Assembly: GCF_020544465.1 (NCBI RefSeq) | Contig: NZ_CP066126.1 | Location: forward strand, 1,426,001-1,490,000 | Length of the DNA stretch: 64,000 nt | Source: Chromobacterium rhizoryzae | GTDB lineage: Bacteria > Pseudomonadota > Gammaproteobacteria > Burkholderiales > Chromobacteriaceae | Direction: 5' to 3' | In this document: positions 52,712 through 61,125 of the stretch, in pieces | How the letters are laid out: each line of letters starts with the position of its first letter | Position numbering within the stretch: the first letter of the stretch is position 1 | Made by a program: the position numbers and the translations under genes | Notes under the pieces: model-generated | Database searches by the model: none | Told to the model about the DNA's origin: nothing | What the model saw: the letters and a program-made list of their open reading frames with translations, nothing else

Positions 52712-54667
52712 ATGAGCACCTTGTTCCCCTTGCTGTTCTCCCCGCTGCGCATCGGCCCGGCGCTGCTGAAGAATCGTATCATGTCCACCGGCCACGACAC
52801 CGTGCTGCCGGTGGACGGCCGGGTCAGCCCGGCGTTGGTGGCCTACCACCGGGCGCGGGCGCGCGGCGGCGTCGGCCTGATCGTGCTGCAAGTCTCCGGC
52901 GTCCACGAAACCGCGCACTACACCTCGCACGCCCTGATGGCCACCGACGACAGCTGCGTGCCCGGCTACCGGCAACTGGCCGAGGCCGTGCACGCCGAAG
53001 GCTGCAAGCTGTTCGCCCAGCTGTTCCATCCCGGCCGCGAAATCATGGAAAGCGCCGACGGCCTGCTGAGCGTGGCCTACGCGCCTTCGGCGACCCCCAG
53101 CGAGCGCTTCCACGTGCAGCCGCGCGCGCTGAGCCGCGAAATGATAGATGAAATCATCGCCGGCTACGGGGCGGCCGCAAGGCGGCTGCGCGCCGCCGGC
53201 GTGGACGGCGCCGAGATCGTCGCCAGCCACGGCTATCTGCCGGCGCAATTCCTCAACCCGCAAGTCAACCGCCGTGAAGACGGCTACGGCGGCGACGACG
53301 CCGGCCGGCTGCGCTTCCTGCGCGAAGCGGTGGCCGCCGCCCGCGCCGGCGGTGGGCCGGGCTTTGTGGTGGGCCTGCGCATCTCCGCCGGCGAGGAAGA
53401 AGGCGAGGGCATGGACGCCGAGCGGGCGCTGGCGGCCACGCGGGCGCTGGAGAGTGAACTGGACTACGTCAGCCTGGTGGCCGGCAGCTCCGCCACCCTG
53501 GGCGCGGCCATCCACATCGCGCCGCCGATGGCGCTGCCGGCCGCCTATCTGGCGGCGCAAGCGGCGCGCTTCAAGCGCGCGCTGAGCATCCCGGTGCTGC
53601 TGGCCGGGCGCATCAACCAGCCGCAGGAAGCAGAACAACTATTGGCCGGCGGACAGGCCGACGCTTGCGGCATGACCCGCGCGCTGATCTGCGACCCGGA
53701 GCTGCCGGCCAAGGCCGAGCAGGGCCGGCATGAGGACATCCGCGCCTGCATAGGCTGCAACCAGGCCTGTATCGGCCGCTTCCACCGTGGCCTGCCCATC
53801 TCCTGCATCCAGCACCCGCAAAGCGGCCGTGAACTGGAATACGGCGAACTGCGGCCGGCCGCCGCGCCGCGGCGAGTGCTGGTGGCCGGCGGCGGCCCGG
53901 CCGGCATGAAGGCGGCGGTGATCGCGGCGCAGCGCGGCCACCAAGTCAGCCTGTACGAAGCCGGCCCGCAACTGGGCGGCCAGGCGCTGCTGGCGCAACT
54001 GCTGCCCGGCCGCGCGGAATTCGGCGGCCTGATCACCAATCTGGAACGGGAACTGCAACTGGCCGGCGTGGAAGTGAGGCGCAACGTCAGGGTAGACCGC
54101 GAACTGGTGCGGCGGCTGGCCCCGGACGCGGTGGTGGTGGCCACCGGCGCGCGGCCGCGCTGGCCGGCGCTGGAAGGCGGCGGCGCCATGCAAGTGCTGG
54201 ACGCCTGGCAAGTGTTGCGCGGCGAAGCAGTGCGGGGCGGCAAGGTGCTGGTGGCGGACTGGCGCTGCGACTGGATCGGCCCCGGCATCGCGCTGCGGCT
54301 GGCCGCCGCCGGCCACCAGGTGAGGCTGGCGGTCAACGGCACCCATGCCGGCGAAGCGCTGCAAATGTATGTGCGCGACCACCTGGCCGGCCAACTGCAA
54401 CGCGCCGGCGTGACGGTGACGCCGTACGCGCGCCTGTACGGCCACGACGACGACAGCGTGTACCTGCTGCACACCGCCAGCGAGGAGCCGATGGTGGAGA
54501 GCGAAGTGGACTGCCTGGTGCTGTGTCAGGGGCACCAGGCCGAGGATGGTTTATGGGAGGAACTGAGCGGCTGCGGCGCCGAACTGCACGCGATAGGCGA
54601 TTGCCTGGCGCCGCGCACCGCGGAAGAAGCCGTTTATGAAGGTATGCGGCTGGGCTGGCGTTTGTAG
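52712..54667 (+). CDS. Fe-S flavin oxidoreductase of the 2,4-dienoyl-CoA reductase/DgcA type
   Basis: This 651-aa enzyme has an OYE-like TIM barrel (about 1-340), a 4Fe-4S cysteine cluster and a C-terminal FAD/NAD(P) domain. The cluster is CIGCNQACIGRFHRGLPISC near residues 347-366. The Rossmann motif VLVAGGGPAGMKAAVIAAQRGHQV follows, and a second nucleotide site begins near GGKVLVADWR. The family includes dienoyl-CoA reductase, trimethylamine dehydrogenase and N-methyl-amine demethylases. The PuuR-like regulator and PotD-like protein nearby suggest an amine substrate. That is inference. Confidence 0.87.
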   Translation: MSTLFPLLFSPLRIGPALLKNRIMSTGHDTVLPVDGRVSPALVAYHRARARGGVGLIVLQVSGVHETAHYTSHALMATDDSCVPGYRQLAEAVHAEGCKLFAQLFHPGREIMESADGLLSVAYAPSATPSERFHVQPRALSREMIDEIIAGYGAAARRLRAAGVDGAEIVASHGYLPAQFLNPQVNRREDGYGGDDAGRLRFLREAVAAARAGGGPGFVVGLRISAGEEEGEGMDAERALAATRALESELDYVSLVAGSSATLGAAIHIAPPMALPAAYLAAQAARFKRALSIPVLLAGRINQPQEAEQLLAGGQADACGMTRALICDPELPAKAEQGRHEDIRACIGCNQACIGRFHRGLPISCIQHPQSGRELEYGELRPAAAPRRVLVAGGGPAGMKAAVIAAQRGHQVSLYEAGPQLGGQALLAQLLPGRAEFGGLITNLERELQLAGVEVRRNVRVDRELVRRLAPDAVVVATGARPRWPALEGGGAMQVLDAWQVLRGEAVRGGKVLVADWRCDWIGPGIALRLAAAGHQVRLAVNGTHAGEALQMYVRDHLAGQLQRAGVTVTPYARLYGHDDDSVYLLHTASEEPMVESEVDCLVLCQGHQAEDGLWEELSGCGAELHAIGDCLAPRTAEEAVYEGMRLGWRL

Positions 54668-54673
54668 CCGCCG

Positions 54674-55441
54674 TCAGCCGGCGATATGCGCCGTCAGGCC
54701 GCTGGCGGCCACCTGCTCGCCCAAAGTATGGCCGTCCGGGTAATCGCCGCCGTTCTGGCGGCGGAAGGGAATGGGCGCTTCGTCGAACACCCCAAGCAGT
54801 CTTTGCCGCCAGGCGTCCTTGGCCGCGTCCATATCGGCGGCGGAAAGACGGTTGGCGTCGTATACCGCATGGGTGGGCAGCACCTCCATGCCGGGGTAGA
54901 ACAGGCAGCCGTGTGTCACAGGAAACAACAGTTGCTCCAGCGGCCCGTTGATGCCGCGCGGGCCGTAGTCCCGCTCCTGTCCGCCCACCATCGCGGCCAG
55001 CATCGCGCGTTTGCCGCTCAGCGCGCCGTCGCCGTAGCGCCAGCGGTTGCCCTCGTTGCGGTAGCCATAGGCGAAGCCGTAAGCGTAGACTCGGTCAAAC
55101 CATCCCTTGAGTAAGGCGGGCAGGCCGTACCACCATAGCGGAAACAGCATGATCACCAAGTCCGCCGCCAGCAGTTTTTGCTGTTCGGCCGCCACATCGG
55201 CGCTCTGCCGGCCGTTGGCGTAAGCGTGTTGGGATTCGGAGATCAGGAACAGCCGCTGCGGATTGAGCCGGTCCGGGAAATCCTGCGCGTCGGCGCCGGC
55301 TTTCCAAGCCATTGCGTAGAGATCGGACTCCATCACGCGGTAGCCCTGTTGTTGCAAGGTTTGTCGCGCCAGCGCGGCGAATTGGGCGGTCAGCGACGCC
55401 GGGTCCGGGTGGGCGTGGATGATGAGAGCTTGTCGGTTCAT
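54674..55441 (-). CDS. NAD(P)H:quinone oxidoreductase, flavodoxin-like
   Basis: This 255-aa protein belongs to the NQO1/MdaB/KefF-type family. QALIIHAHPDPASLTAQFAALARQTL opens the FMN site. ADLVIMLFPLWWYGLPALLKGWFDRVYAYGFAYG is the family signature, and MVGGQERDYGPRGINGPLEQLLFPVTHGCLFYPGMEVLPTHAVYD completes the active-site region. It reduces quinones by two electrons. It is divergent from a LysR regulator gene 95 bp away and is probably controlled by it. Confidence 0.92.
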   Translation of the reverse strand: MNRQALIIHAHPDPASLTAQFAALARQTLQQQGYRVMESDLYAMAWKAGADAQDFPDRLNPQRLFLISESQHAYANGRQSADVAAEQQKLLAADLVIMLFPLWWYGLPALLKGWFDRVYAYGFAYGYRNEGNRWRYGDGALSGKRAMLAAMVGGQERDYGPRGINGPLEQLLFPVTHGCLFYPGMEVLPTHAVYDANRLSAADMDAAKDAWRQRLLGVFDEAPIPFRRQNGGDYPDGHTLGEQVAASGLTAHIAG

Positions 55442-55535
55442 GCGGCCTCCAAGAGTTTCACGGTGGCAAGCCGCCAGTCTGACGCGCGGTCAACTATTCG
55501 TGAAATCACGGTTTTTATTGCTTACTATTCATCAG

Positions 55536-56471
55536 ATGGATACCAAACGACTCGACCTCAATCTGCTGGTAACGCTGGAAGCCTTGCTGGTGGAACAGAA
55601 CGTGACGCGCGCGGCCGCGCGGCTGAGCTTGAGCCAGCCGGCGGTGAGCGCGCAATTGAACCGCCTGCGCGAGTTGTTTGACGACCCGCTGCTGGTGGCC
55701 GTCCACCGCGGCATGTATCCCACGGCCAAGGCGCTGGAAATGTTCGAGCCCTTGCGCAAGGCGCTCAACGAAGTGCGCGCCACCGTGGCCGGACATCAGG
55801 ATTTTGAGCCGGCCAGCGCGGACCTGACCGTGGCCATCGCCTGCACCGATTACCTGCAAGCCGCGCTGCTGATCCCGCTGGCGCGGGAACTGCGCAAAAG
55901 CGCGCCCGGCGTGAGGGTGGCGGTGCGCGCGCTGGACCTGCACCGGCTGGAAGCGCAACTGGAGCAGGGCGATCTGGACCTGGCGCTGCTGACCCCGCCG
56001 GCCGCCCCGTCCAAGCTGCAAAGCTGCCGTCTGTTTGACGAACACTATGTGCTGATAGGCCGCCGCGACCACCCCACCCTGAAAGAAGGGCTGAGCGTGG
56101 AAGAATACGCGGCCTTGGACCACGTCATCGTGTCCTTGGACGGCAACGGCTTCTTCACCCCGGTGGACCGCACGCTGGCGGCGCTGGGCCTGCGCCGCAA
56201 CGTGGCCTTGTCCGCCGCGTCCTTCCTGTTTGTGCCGGAAATGGTGGCCCAGTCCGACTTTGTCGCGCTGGTGCCGCAGCGCCTGGTGCAAGACCGCGGC
56301 GACGCGCTGAAGCAAGTGGAGTTTCCGCTGCCCACGGAAAGCTTTGAAGTGGGCATGGCCTGGCACGACCGCACCCAGCAGCACCCCGGCCATCGCTGGA
56401 TGCGGGACTTCATCATCACCCTGGTTAATGCGCAGGCGGGGTTGGCGGCGGATGCGGTGCCTTTGTCTTAG
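55536..56471 (+). CDS. LysR-family regulator (NodD/LeuO-type)
   Basis: This 311-aa regulator begins MDTKRLDLNLLVTLEALLVEQNVTRAAARLSLSQPAVSAQLNRLRELFDDPLLVAVHRGMYPT, the LysR helix-turn-helix. The effector domain has DLTVAIACTDYLQAALLIPLARELRK. It is divergent from the quinone reductase gene and probably activates it in response to an electrophile or quinone. The TAG stop (56469-56471) lies inside the left end of element B copy 3. Confidence 0.9.
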   Translation: MDTKRLDLNLLVTLEALLVEQNVTRAAARLSLSQPAVSAQLNRLRELFDDPLLVAVHRGMYPTAKALEMFEPLRKALNEVRATVAGHQDFEPASADLTVAIACTDYLQAALLIPLARELRKSAPGVRVAVRALDLHRLEAQLEQGDLDLALLTPPAAPSKLQSCRLFDEHYVLIGRRDHPTLKEGLSVEEYAALDHVIVSLDGNGFFTPVDRTLAALGLRRNVALSAASFLFVPEMVAQSDFVALVPQRLVQDRGDALKQVEFPLPTESFEVGMAWHDRTQQHPGHRWMRDFIITLVNAQAGLAADAVPLS

Positions 56472-56586
56472 ACCCGCTAACCAAACCCCTGATTCTGCGT
56501 TGCGCCTCCTTGCCGTACGACTTGTACGGCCTGCGTCGGCGCGCCTTGGCTCAGGCTCTCTGCGAGGTGTTGTTAGCGGCTCTTAG
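56468..56586 (+). mobile_element. Element B, copy 3
   Basis: It begins TTAGACCCGCTAACCAAACC and ends GTGTTGTTAGCGGCTCTTAG. The middle is shortened and lacks the CTTCGTTTTCTGC block of copies 1 and 2. Its end merges with element A copy 9 in TCTTAGA. The LysR stop codon is its first TAG. Confidence 0.85.
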
Positions 56587-56732
56587 AACCGGTTTACGAT
56601 CTGCTGCGCGTCGTGAGACGTCACACGGTGAGTACCGCTTCGCAATGCTCATGTACCGCGCGTACATTCCATTTTCTCAGCCGCAACGCCTTGTCTCGCC
56701 TTAGCTCGCGAGATCGTAAACACGTTCTTAGA
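56583..56732 (+). mobile_element. Element A, copy 9, plus a truncated start of a further copy
   Basis: From TTAGAACCGGTTTACGATCT to AGATCGTAAACACGTTCTTAG, with all inner blocks. From 56728 a new left end (TTAGAACCGGTTACG, TTCTGCTGCGC) begins and stops at about 56755, just before repeat C copy 3. Confidence 0.85.
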
Positions 56733-56785
56733 ACCGGTTACGTTCTGCTGCGCTAATGGCTTGTTCCTGCCGGGGCCGGCGGCTG

Positions 56786-56866
56786 GTGGGTATCGCCTGC
56801 GGCTCCACCCACCCTACCCATGACGAGCGGCTGCGCGTAGGGTGGGTGGAGCGTAGCGATACCCAC
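56786..56866. repeat. Dispersed repeat C, copy 3
   Basis: Bounded by GTGGGTATCGC and GCGATACCCAC. It is joined to leader copy 3 through the same linker (GGAACCCC, then GATGATGGC and ATCCACCTTACCGGACCC) found at leader copy 2, but inverted. Confidence 0.8.
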
Positions 56867-56922
56867 GCGGAACCCCGCTGCGCCGCACAAGATGATGGCG
56901 GCGATCCACCTTACCGGACCCC

Positions 56923-57197
56923 GCCGGCTTGACGCCCTCCCGCTCCTCCCCAACAATAGCCCCTGCGCCGCAACAATCGCGGCGCTCGGGCTTAGTCTCC
57001 CGCTTATGAGTTCTTACTGCGGATGCGCTGTTTCCACAGCGTATCCGCTGCCATTGCTTTGCCTATTCGGGCGGGCCTTGGCAAGTGGCGCCCTCGCGGG
57101 CGCACCGGCTTTCGTAAGAACTCACCGGTAGACTAACTCTTGTCATGTGCCCGCCCTGCCGCCTTGCGGCCGGGCCCTTCTGCTCAGGAGGTTGCAA
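56923..57197 (+). ncRNA. Structured leader element S, copy 3
   Basis: The outer stem is a perfect 10-bp pair, GAGTTCTTAC (57008-57017) with GTAAGAACTC (57114-57123). It encloses GATGCGCTGT/ACAGCGTATC (57023-57045) and GCGCCC-TCGC-GGGCGC (57088-57103). Upstream is GCGCCGC/GCGGCGC; downstream is a GCCGC-CTT-GCGGC hairpin before AGGAGG. The stretch ACCGGTAGACTAACTCTTG is nearly invariant among copies. It leads straight into the gene at 57198. Confidence 0.7.
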
Positions 57198-57719
57198 ATG
57201 GTAAAGCTTGTCCATCCGGTGCTAGGCATCGAACTCACTTCGTCCGCTACGGAAACCCAAGACGTCCATCAGGACGCCTCTCCACTCCCACCGCTTGGGC
57301 CGCGCTCGCGCTACCGGTTTGCCGGCCCCCACGCCAAAGACCTCAGCCTGCCCTTCATCCGCCGCATCAAAGGCCGCACCTATCCGCATTACTGGCAGCC
57401 GGCCGAGGCCAAGGATGAATGTGAAGCCCGCGCCTTGGGCCATCAGTACGCCGCCCATCTGGCGCAGATGCTGAAACTCAACCGCCAGCACTCCGCGCGC
57501 GGCCTGTTGTTCCGCATCGCCAGCGATATGGATTTCAGCCAACGCGGCCACCGCCGCCGCATGTGCAAGAGCTTCTTCAACTATCTGGAGTTGTTGTTGA
57601 ACCTGGGGGTGGAGCAGGTGGACCTGCCGAGGCATGTGGAGGCGGTGAACCGCCTCCATCTCAGCCTGGACGAGTTGGAAGCCTTGCCGCGCAAGTTGGG
57701 GCGGAAGAAGAGGGGATAA
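57198..57719 (+). CDS. Conserved small protein, paralog 2, behind a structured leader
   Basis: This 173-aa protein is a close paralog of the one at 7270-7794 and shares most of its length from PLPPLGPRSRYRFAGPHAKDLSLPFIRRIKGRTYPHYWQ onward. It differs mainly near residues 8-25 and at the C-terminus (RKLGRKKRG). There is no signal peptide, membrane span or known catalytic motif. ATG 57198 follows AGGAGG at seven bases. The gene, its leader and repeat C copy 3 form a cassette that is inverted relative to the 7-8.6 kb cassette. Confidence 0.82.
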   Translation: MVKLVHPVLGIELTSSATETQDVHQDASPLPPLGPRSRYRFAGPHAKDLSLPFIRRIKGRTYPHYWQPAEAKDECEARALGHQYAAHLAQMLKLNRQHSARGLLFRIASDMDFSQRGHRRRMCKSFFNYLELLLNLGVEQVDLPRHVEAVNRLHLSLDELEALPRKLGRKKRG

Positions 57720-57884
57720 GCTGGGAAGGGCAGCCGGCCCCGGGAGCGGGGCTGGCTATTGGGGAAGGAGAGGCTTTTCCCAGCAAACAGCCATATCCGT
57801 ATCCAGCAAACCGGGGTGTTTCAGTTGACACTCCCTCGCTGAACTGAGACCCTTCTCGCTTCCATTTTTTTGCTATTGCCCGCC

Positions 57885-58361
57885 ATGAAAATCACCGCCA
57901 ACACCGCCGTCACCCTGCGCATGAAAGTCACCGACAGCCAGGGCCTGGTTTACGACGATGGCAAGAAGCCCGTCTCCTACCTGCACGGCGATTACGACAA
58001 CCTGTTCGCCAAGCTGGAAGCCGCGCTGGAAGGCCAGGAATCGGGTTTTCAAACCACGCTGGAACTGGCTACCGAAGACACCTTCGGTGAACGCGACGAA
58101 GCCCTGGTCACCACCATGCCCAAGGCTGACTTCCCGCCCGGGGTGAAGGTAGGCGGCCAAATCCAGCGCATCGGCCCGGATGGCGAGCCGCGTTACTACT
58201 TCGTCACCAAGATCAAAGGCCCCACGGTATTGTTGGACGGCAACCACCCGCTATGCGGCAAAGCCCTGCGCTTTGTCGTCAAAGTGGTGGACGTGCGCAC
58301 GGCCACGGCCGAGGAAATTGCTCACCAGCATGTGCACGGCGAGCACGGGCATCAGCATTGA
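57885..58361 (+). CDS. slyD: SlyD-like FKBP peptidyl-prolyl isomerase
   Basis: This 158-aa cytosolic protein has the split FKBP domain with inserted flap typical of SlyD: MKITANTAVTLRMKVTDSQGLVYDDG, then SYLHGDYDNLFAKLEAALEGQESG, then DGNHPLCGKALRFVVKVVDVR. It ends in a His-rich metal-binding tail, HQHVHGEHGHQH, shorter than in E. coli. It helps folding and may supply nickel. ATG 57885 is preferred over an upstream open codon at 57870. A strong terminator follows. Copies of its 3' part recur at 59.6 and 61.0 kb. Confidence 0.9.
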   Translation: MKITANTAVTLRMKVTDSQGLVYDDGKKPVSYLHGDYDNLFAKLEAALEGQESGFQTTLELATEDTFGERDEALVTTMPKADFPPGVKVGGQIQRIGPDGEPRYYFVTKIKGPTVLLDGNHPLCGKALRFVVKVVDVRTATAEEIAHQHVHGEHGHQH

Positions 58362-58378
58362 TAGTACCGGCCTCACAC

Positions 58379-58413
58379 AAAAAAAGCCCTCCTCAAACGG
58401 AGGGCTTTTTTTT
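58379..58413 (+). terminator. slyD terminator
   Basis: A7GCCCTCC and GGAGGGCT8 arms around TCAAAC-type loop, 17 bp after the slyD stop. The terminator is copied with the slyD 3' ends further right. Confidence 0.93.
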
Positions 58414-58728
58414 GTCTGGGGTCTGGTGGTTTGGGGGAGGGGATTAGTTGGTGAGAGATTTGCCAACTTTGATATCTCGACACATTCCAAGAAGCGTTCA
58501 ACTTAATTTGAATCATTTTGACGTTGGATAATTAAATAAAAACAACCTGAATTGTTCGGTGTTTTTTTATTAAACAAAAACAATATTATATAGAACGAAA
58601 TTAGTTCTTTTTGCCAGAGTTGTTCATTAAAAATATCAAGCAGAAAAATTAATTGGATCTAAAGTGTCAGTACGTATCTATCTTATTGGTGATGCGTCAA
58701 TTTTATTTAATTTTCTTGGGAGTGCGAC
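58414..58728. other. Gene-free flank: slyD-repeat flank, then AT-rich promoter region
   Basis: The first 80 bp or so resemble 59999-60085 (GTCTGGGGTCTGGTGGTTTGG against GCCTGGGGCCTGGCGGTTTGG), so the duplicated slyD unit extends past its terminator. From about 58500 the sequence is AT-rich and has no counterpart; it should hold the promoter of the next gene. No gene was seen. Confidence 0.6.
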
Positions 58729-59379
58729 ATGAGCGAATTTTTCGAAAAAGCCTCTTCGGTAATGGGTGGTACGCGCGTTTATGATGTTCGTATGATGGAT
58801 ACCGTCACTGTCAAGGCAAGGTATAAGGCCATTACCGCATCCGGTGATTCCAGAATTGGAATCTGGCCAGGCTATCAGGCTACAGGCAACCCGATTGCAA
58901 AAGCAGATGCCAAAGATTTGGAGGGGGAAGTCACTCTCGTGGTCCAAGGTTACGATTTTTCTGACGGACCATATACAGTCGGCTTTATTGTGAACAACAA
59001 TACAGGTGACGATTCAATTTGCGCCACCGTTCTCATGGACAATGGGCAATATGTGAAATCAGAAGCAACAACGCTGAGTGTTATCGGTCAGAAAAATATG
59101 GATGGGAAATCATATCTTACCGTCAAATACTCCACGCCCGATGGTAATACTCCGAGTCGTAGTCTTGACTGGATATATCTGTTTAATGGAGACAGAGTTG
59201 TTCCTCCCGGGCAGGCCGTACAACATTTCCCCATTCCGAGCAACGATAGCAGCGGGACTGTCATTATTCAGACGGATAAACCCCTGACGTTTAAAAATGA
59301 CTATATTGTTGAATACAATCCTGGTCGGTCGACTACGGCGATCAGTGCCTATTACACTTTCAAGTTTAAAGGGCAGTAA
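58729..59379 (+). CDS. AT-rich orphan gene 1 of the slyD islets, two beta-rich domains
   Basis: This 216-aa protein has no confident family. GGGAG lies seven bases before ATG 58729. No signal peptide is present. The sequence is rich in beta-forming and Asn/Asp/Gly residues. The C-terminal half (SLDWIYLFNGD, then SGTVIIQTDKPLTFKNDYIVEYNP and a final YYTFKFKG) resembles the DWIGLY-type beta-sandwich seen in SKICH or phosphatase N-terminal domains. The N-terminal half (VTVKARYKAITASGDSRIGIWPGY) may be a second sandwich. It is a single gene between two slyD 3' ends and is compositionally foreign. Confidence 0.75.
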   Translation: MSEFFEKASSVMGGTRVYDVRMMDTVTVKARYKAITASGDSRIGIWPGYQATGNPIAKADAKDLEGEVTLVVQGYDFSDGPYTVGFIVNNNTGDDSICATVLMDNGQYVKSEATTLSVIGQKNMDGKSYLTVKYSTPDGNTPSRSLDWIYLFNGDRVVPPGQAVQHFPIPSNDSSGTVIIQTDKPLTFKNDYIVEYNPGRSTTAISAYYTFKFKGQ

Positions 59380-59523
59380 TAAATAATTAAGATGTCGCAC
59401 ATGGCTTTGTGGGCTAGATGTTCAGGCCATGTGCGAAAATTATTTCGCATTTAAATGTAAGTCGTTTTCTTATCTACTCCTCTCACTCGTATTTTGGATA
59501 GAACTCTTAAGTAAAGAGTTGAT

Positions 59524-59946
59524 TATGAGCTTCCCCGCCTATCTCAAATATCCCGATTCTTCCTACCTGCACGGCGTTGGGACAAGCTGTTCGCCAAGTT
59601 GGAAGTCGTGCTTGAAGGCCTAGAGTCGGGTTTTCAAGCCACGCTAGAACGAGCCTCCGAAGACACCTTCGGCGCCCGCGACCAAGCCCTGGTCACCACC
59701 ATGCCCAAGGCGGACTTCCCGCCCGGCGTCAAGGTAGGCGGCCAAATCCCGCGCATCGGCCCGGATGGCGAGCCGCGTTACGACTTCGTCACCAAGATCA
59801 AAGGCCCCACCGTCTTGTTGGACGGCAATCACCCGCTGTGCGGCAAAGTGCTGCGTTTTGCCGTCAAAGTGGTGGACGTGCGCGCGGCAACGGCAGAGGA
59901 AATTGCTCACCAGCATGTGCACGGCGAGCACGGGCATCAGCATTGA
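59524..59946 (+). pseudogene. Decayed slyD copy
   Basis: From about 59561 (TCCTACCTGCACGGCG) to the His-rich tail this matches slyD closely, but the N-terminal half is absent. The segment after CACGGCG is one base shorter than in slyD (GTTGGGACAAGCTG against GATTACGACAACCTG), which shifts the frame. The short frame from ATG 59524 stops after about 32 residues. A later in-frame piece (59599-59946) still reads as the SlyD C-terminal half. It keeps its own terminator. Confidence 0.88.
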
Positions 59947-59966
59947 TTCCCCAGCCTCATATAAAC

Positions 59967-59998
59967 AAAGCCCTCCCGATTTGGGAGGGCTTTTTTTT
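59967..59998 (+). terminator. Terminator of the decayed slyD copy
   Basis: AAAGCCCTCCC and GGGAGGGCTTTTTTTT arms around GATTT. The stem is intact and differs slightly from the slyD terminator while remaining paired. Confidence 0.9.
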
Positions 59999-60490
59999 GC
60001 CTGGGGCCTGGCGGTTTGGGTGTTGCTTATCTGTTGTTGAGTGCTTTGCCACTTGTGAGATCAACTTTGATGTCTCAAAGCATATTATCTTTGATGGCTA
60101 ACATTAGGTATTTGTGTTGATGTTGGTTTTTGATTGCGGTGAATTCGTCAGAGATTCGGCCGCTTCTGTTTGTAAAATTTTTCATTGTTATTTCTGAGGC
60201 AGGGGTCTTTACAAAAGCTACGGTAAGGAACTGAGAGTATACGTTTAAATATTCATAAAATCTGATAGCCAGAATCATGGGTGTCGAGAGTGGAACCAAG
60301 TAGCTGCTGTTTTTTTATTGCCATTATTTGAATGGCAGTGATACTTGTCAGACTGTATCGGTACAGCTTTATAGATATACTGTTTTTGGCTGATTAGCTT
60401 TGCTAGGGTTTTCAATTGCTAAAGCTGCTGGTTATGGTTCGGGTCATTGGATTTGGCTTGGAGTGTTAATGTTTACTTAAGGTGTTTGTA
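59999..60490. other. Gene-free AT-rich stretch before orphan gene 2
   Basis: About 85 bp of slyD-type flank are followed by AT-rich sequence with no support for a gene. A leftward open frame at 60075-60299 lacks a convincing start or any recognisable motif. The right part should contain the promoter of the gene at 60491. Confidence 0.5.
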
Positions 60491-60904
60491 ATGGAAAATG
60501 AAATGACTGTTGAAAATGCTTACATGGCTTTTGAGCTTGGGGCCGTTATCTCTGGTGTTGATTTGGTTTCCGAGTTCTACGGAAATTCTTCTTATAACTG
60601 GAATTTGATTCAAGTTTTGACGGCTTTGAGGCCGCATCGTGCAGGCTATCGCATCCTGATTACAACCTCCATCAAAGAGTCCAAGCGCGAAGAAGTCAAG
60701 AAATTGATTTTTAATTTTATGGGCGGCAATGAAGATTATGATTTGCTGATGCGTGCCGATGATGATAATCGCGACTACATGGAAATAAAGAATGAATGGT
60801 TCCATAATGGCAAAATAAAATATCCTGTTCGGATGTTCTTTGAGCGCTCCAATGCTCATGCCGATATGTGGCGCGGACTGGGGCTGAACAGCGCCCAGGT
60901 TTGA
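60491..60904 (+). CDS. AT-rich orphan gene 2 of the slyD islets
   Basis: This 137-aa cytosolic protein is not recognised. AAGG lies eight bases before ATG 60491. The N-terminus is MENEMTVENAYMAFELGAVISGVDLVSEFYG; the C-terminal half is charged (SIKESKREEVKKLIFNFMGGNEDYDLLMRADDD). It has its own terminator seven bases after the stop and is then followed by a slyD 3'-end remnant. Size, charge and isolation resemble immunity or anti-phage cargo genes, but nothing in the sequence proves a role. Confidence 0.72.
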   Translation: MENEMTVENAYMAFELGAVISGVDLVSEFYGNSSYNWNLIQVLTALRPHRAGYRILITTSIKESKREEVKKLIFNFMGGNEDYDLLMRADDDNRDYMEIKNEWFHNGKIKYPVRMFFERSNAHADMWRGLGLNSAQV

Positions 60905-60910
60905 TGAAGT

Positions 60911-60936
60911 AAAAAGCCCTCTTTTGAGGGCTTTTT
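60911..60936 (+). terminator. Terminator of orphan gene 2
   Basis: AAAAAGCCCTC and GAGGGCTTTTT arms around TTTT, directly after the TGA stop. Confidence 0.92.
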
Positions 60937-60940
60937 GGCA

Positions 60941-61125
60941 CTCCTTTAGTCGCAATCACCCGCTGTGCGGTAAAACCCTGCGTTTTGTCATCTAAGGGGT
61001 GGATGTGAGCGCGGCCACGGCTGAGGAATGTGCATGGCGAGCACGGGCATCCGCACTGAAAGTACCGGCCTCATACAAAAAAAAGCTCTCCTGAATAGGG
61101 GACTTTTGTTTGTATGAAGTCTGAT
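60941..61125 (+). pseudogene. Remnant of a third slyD 3' end
   Basis: GTCGCAATCACCCGCTGTGCGG, then GGATGTGAGCGCGGCCACGGC and GCATGGCGAGCACGGGCATC match the last third of slyD with indels. A weakened terminator (AAAAGCTCTCC, AATA, GGGGACTTTTG) and a short flank follow. Only about 130 bp of gene are left. Confidence 0.8.

Noticed and set aside
57147..57197. N-terminal extension of paralog 2 (and the matching one of paralog 1)
   Set aside because: The extension runs through the leader hairpin and the ribosome-binding site. The ATG after AGGAGG at seven bases is the better start in both genes.
60075..60299. Leftward 74-residue frame before orphan gene 2
   Set aside because: AT-rich DNA of this size gives such frames by chance. 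There is no good ribosome-binding site and no motif.
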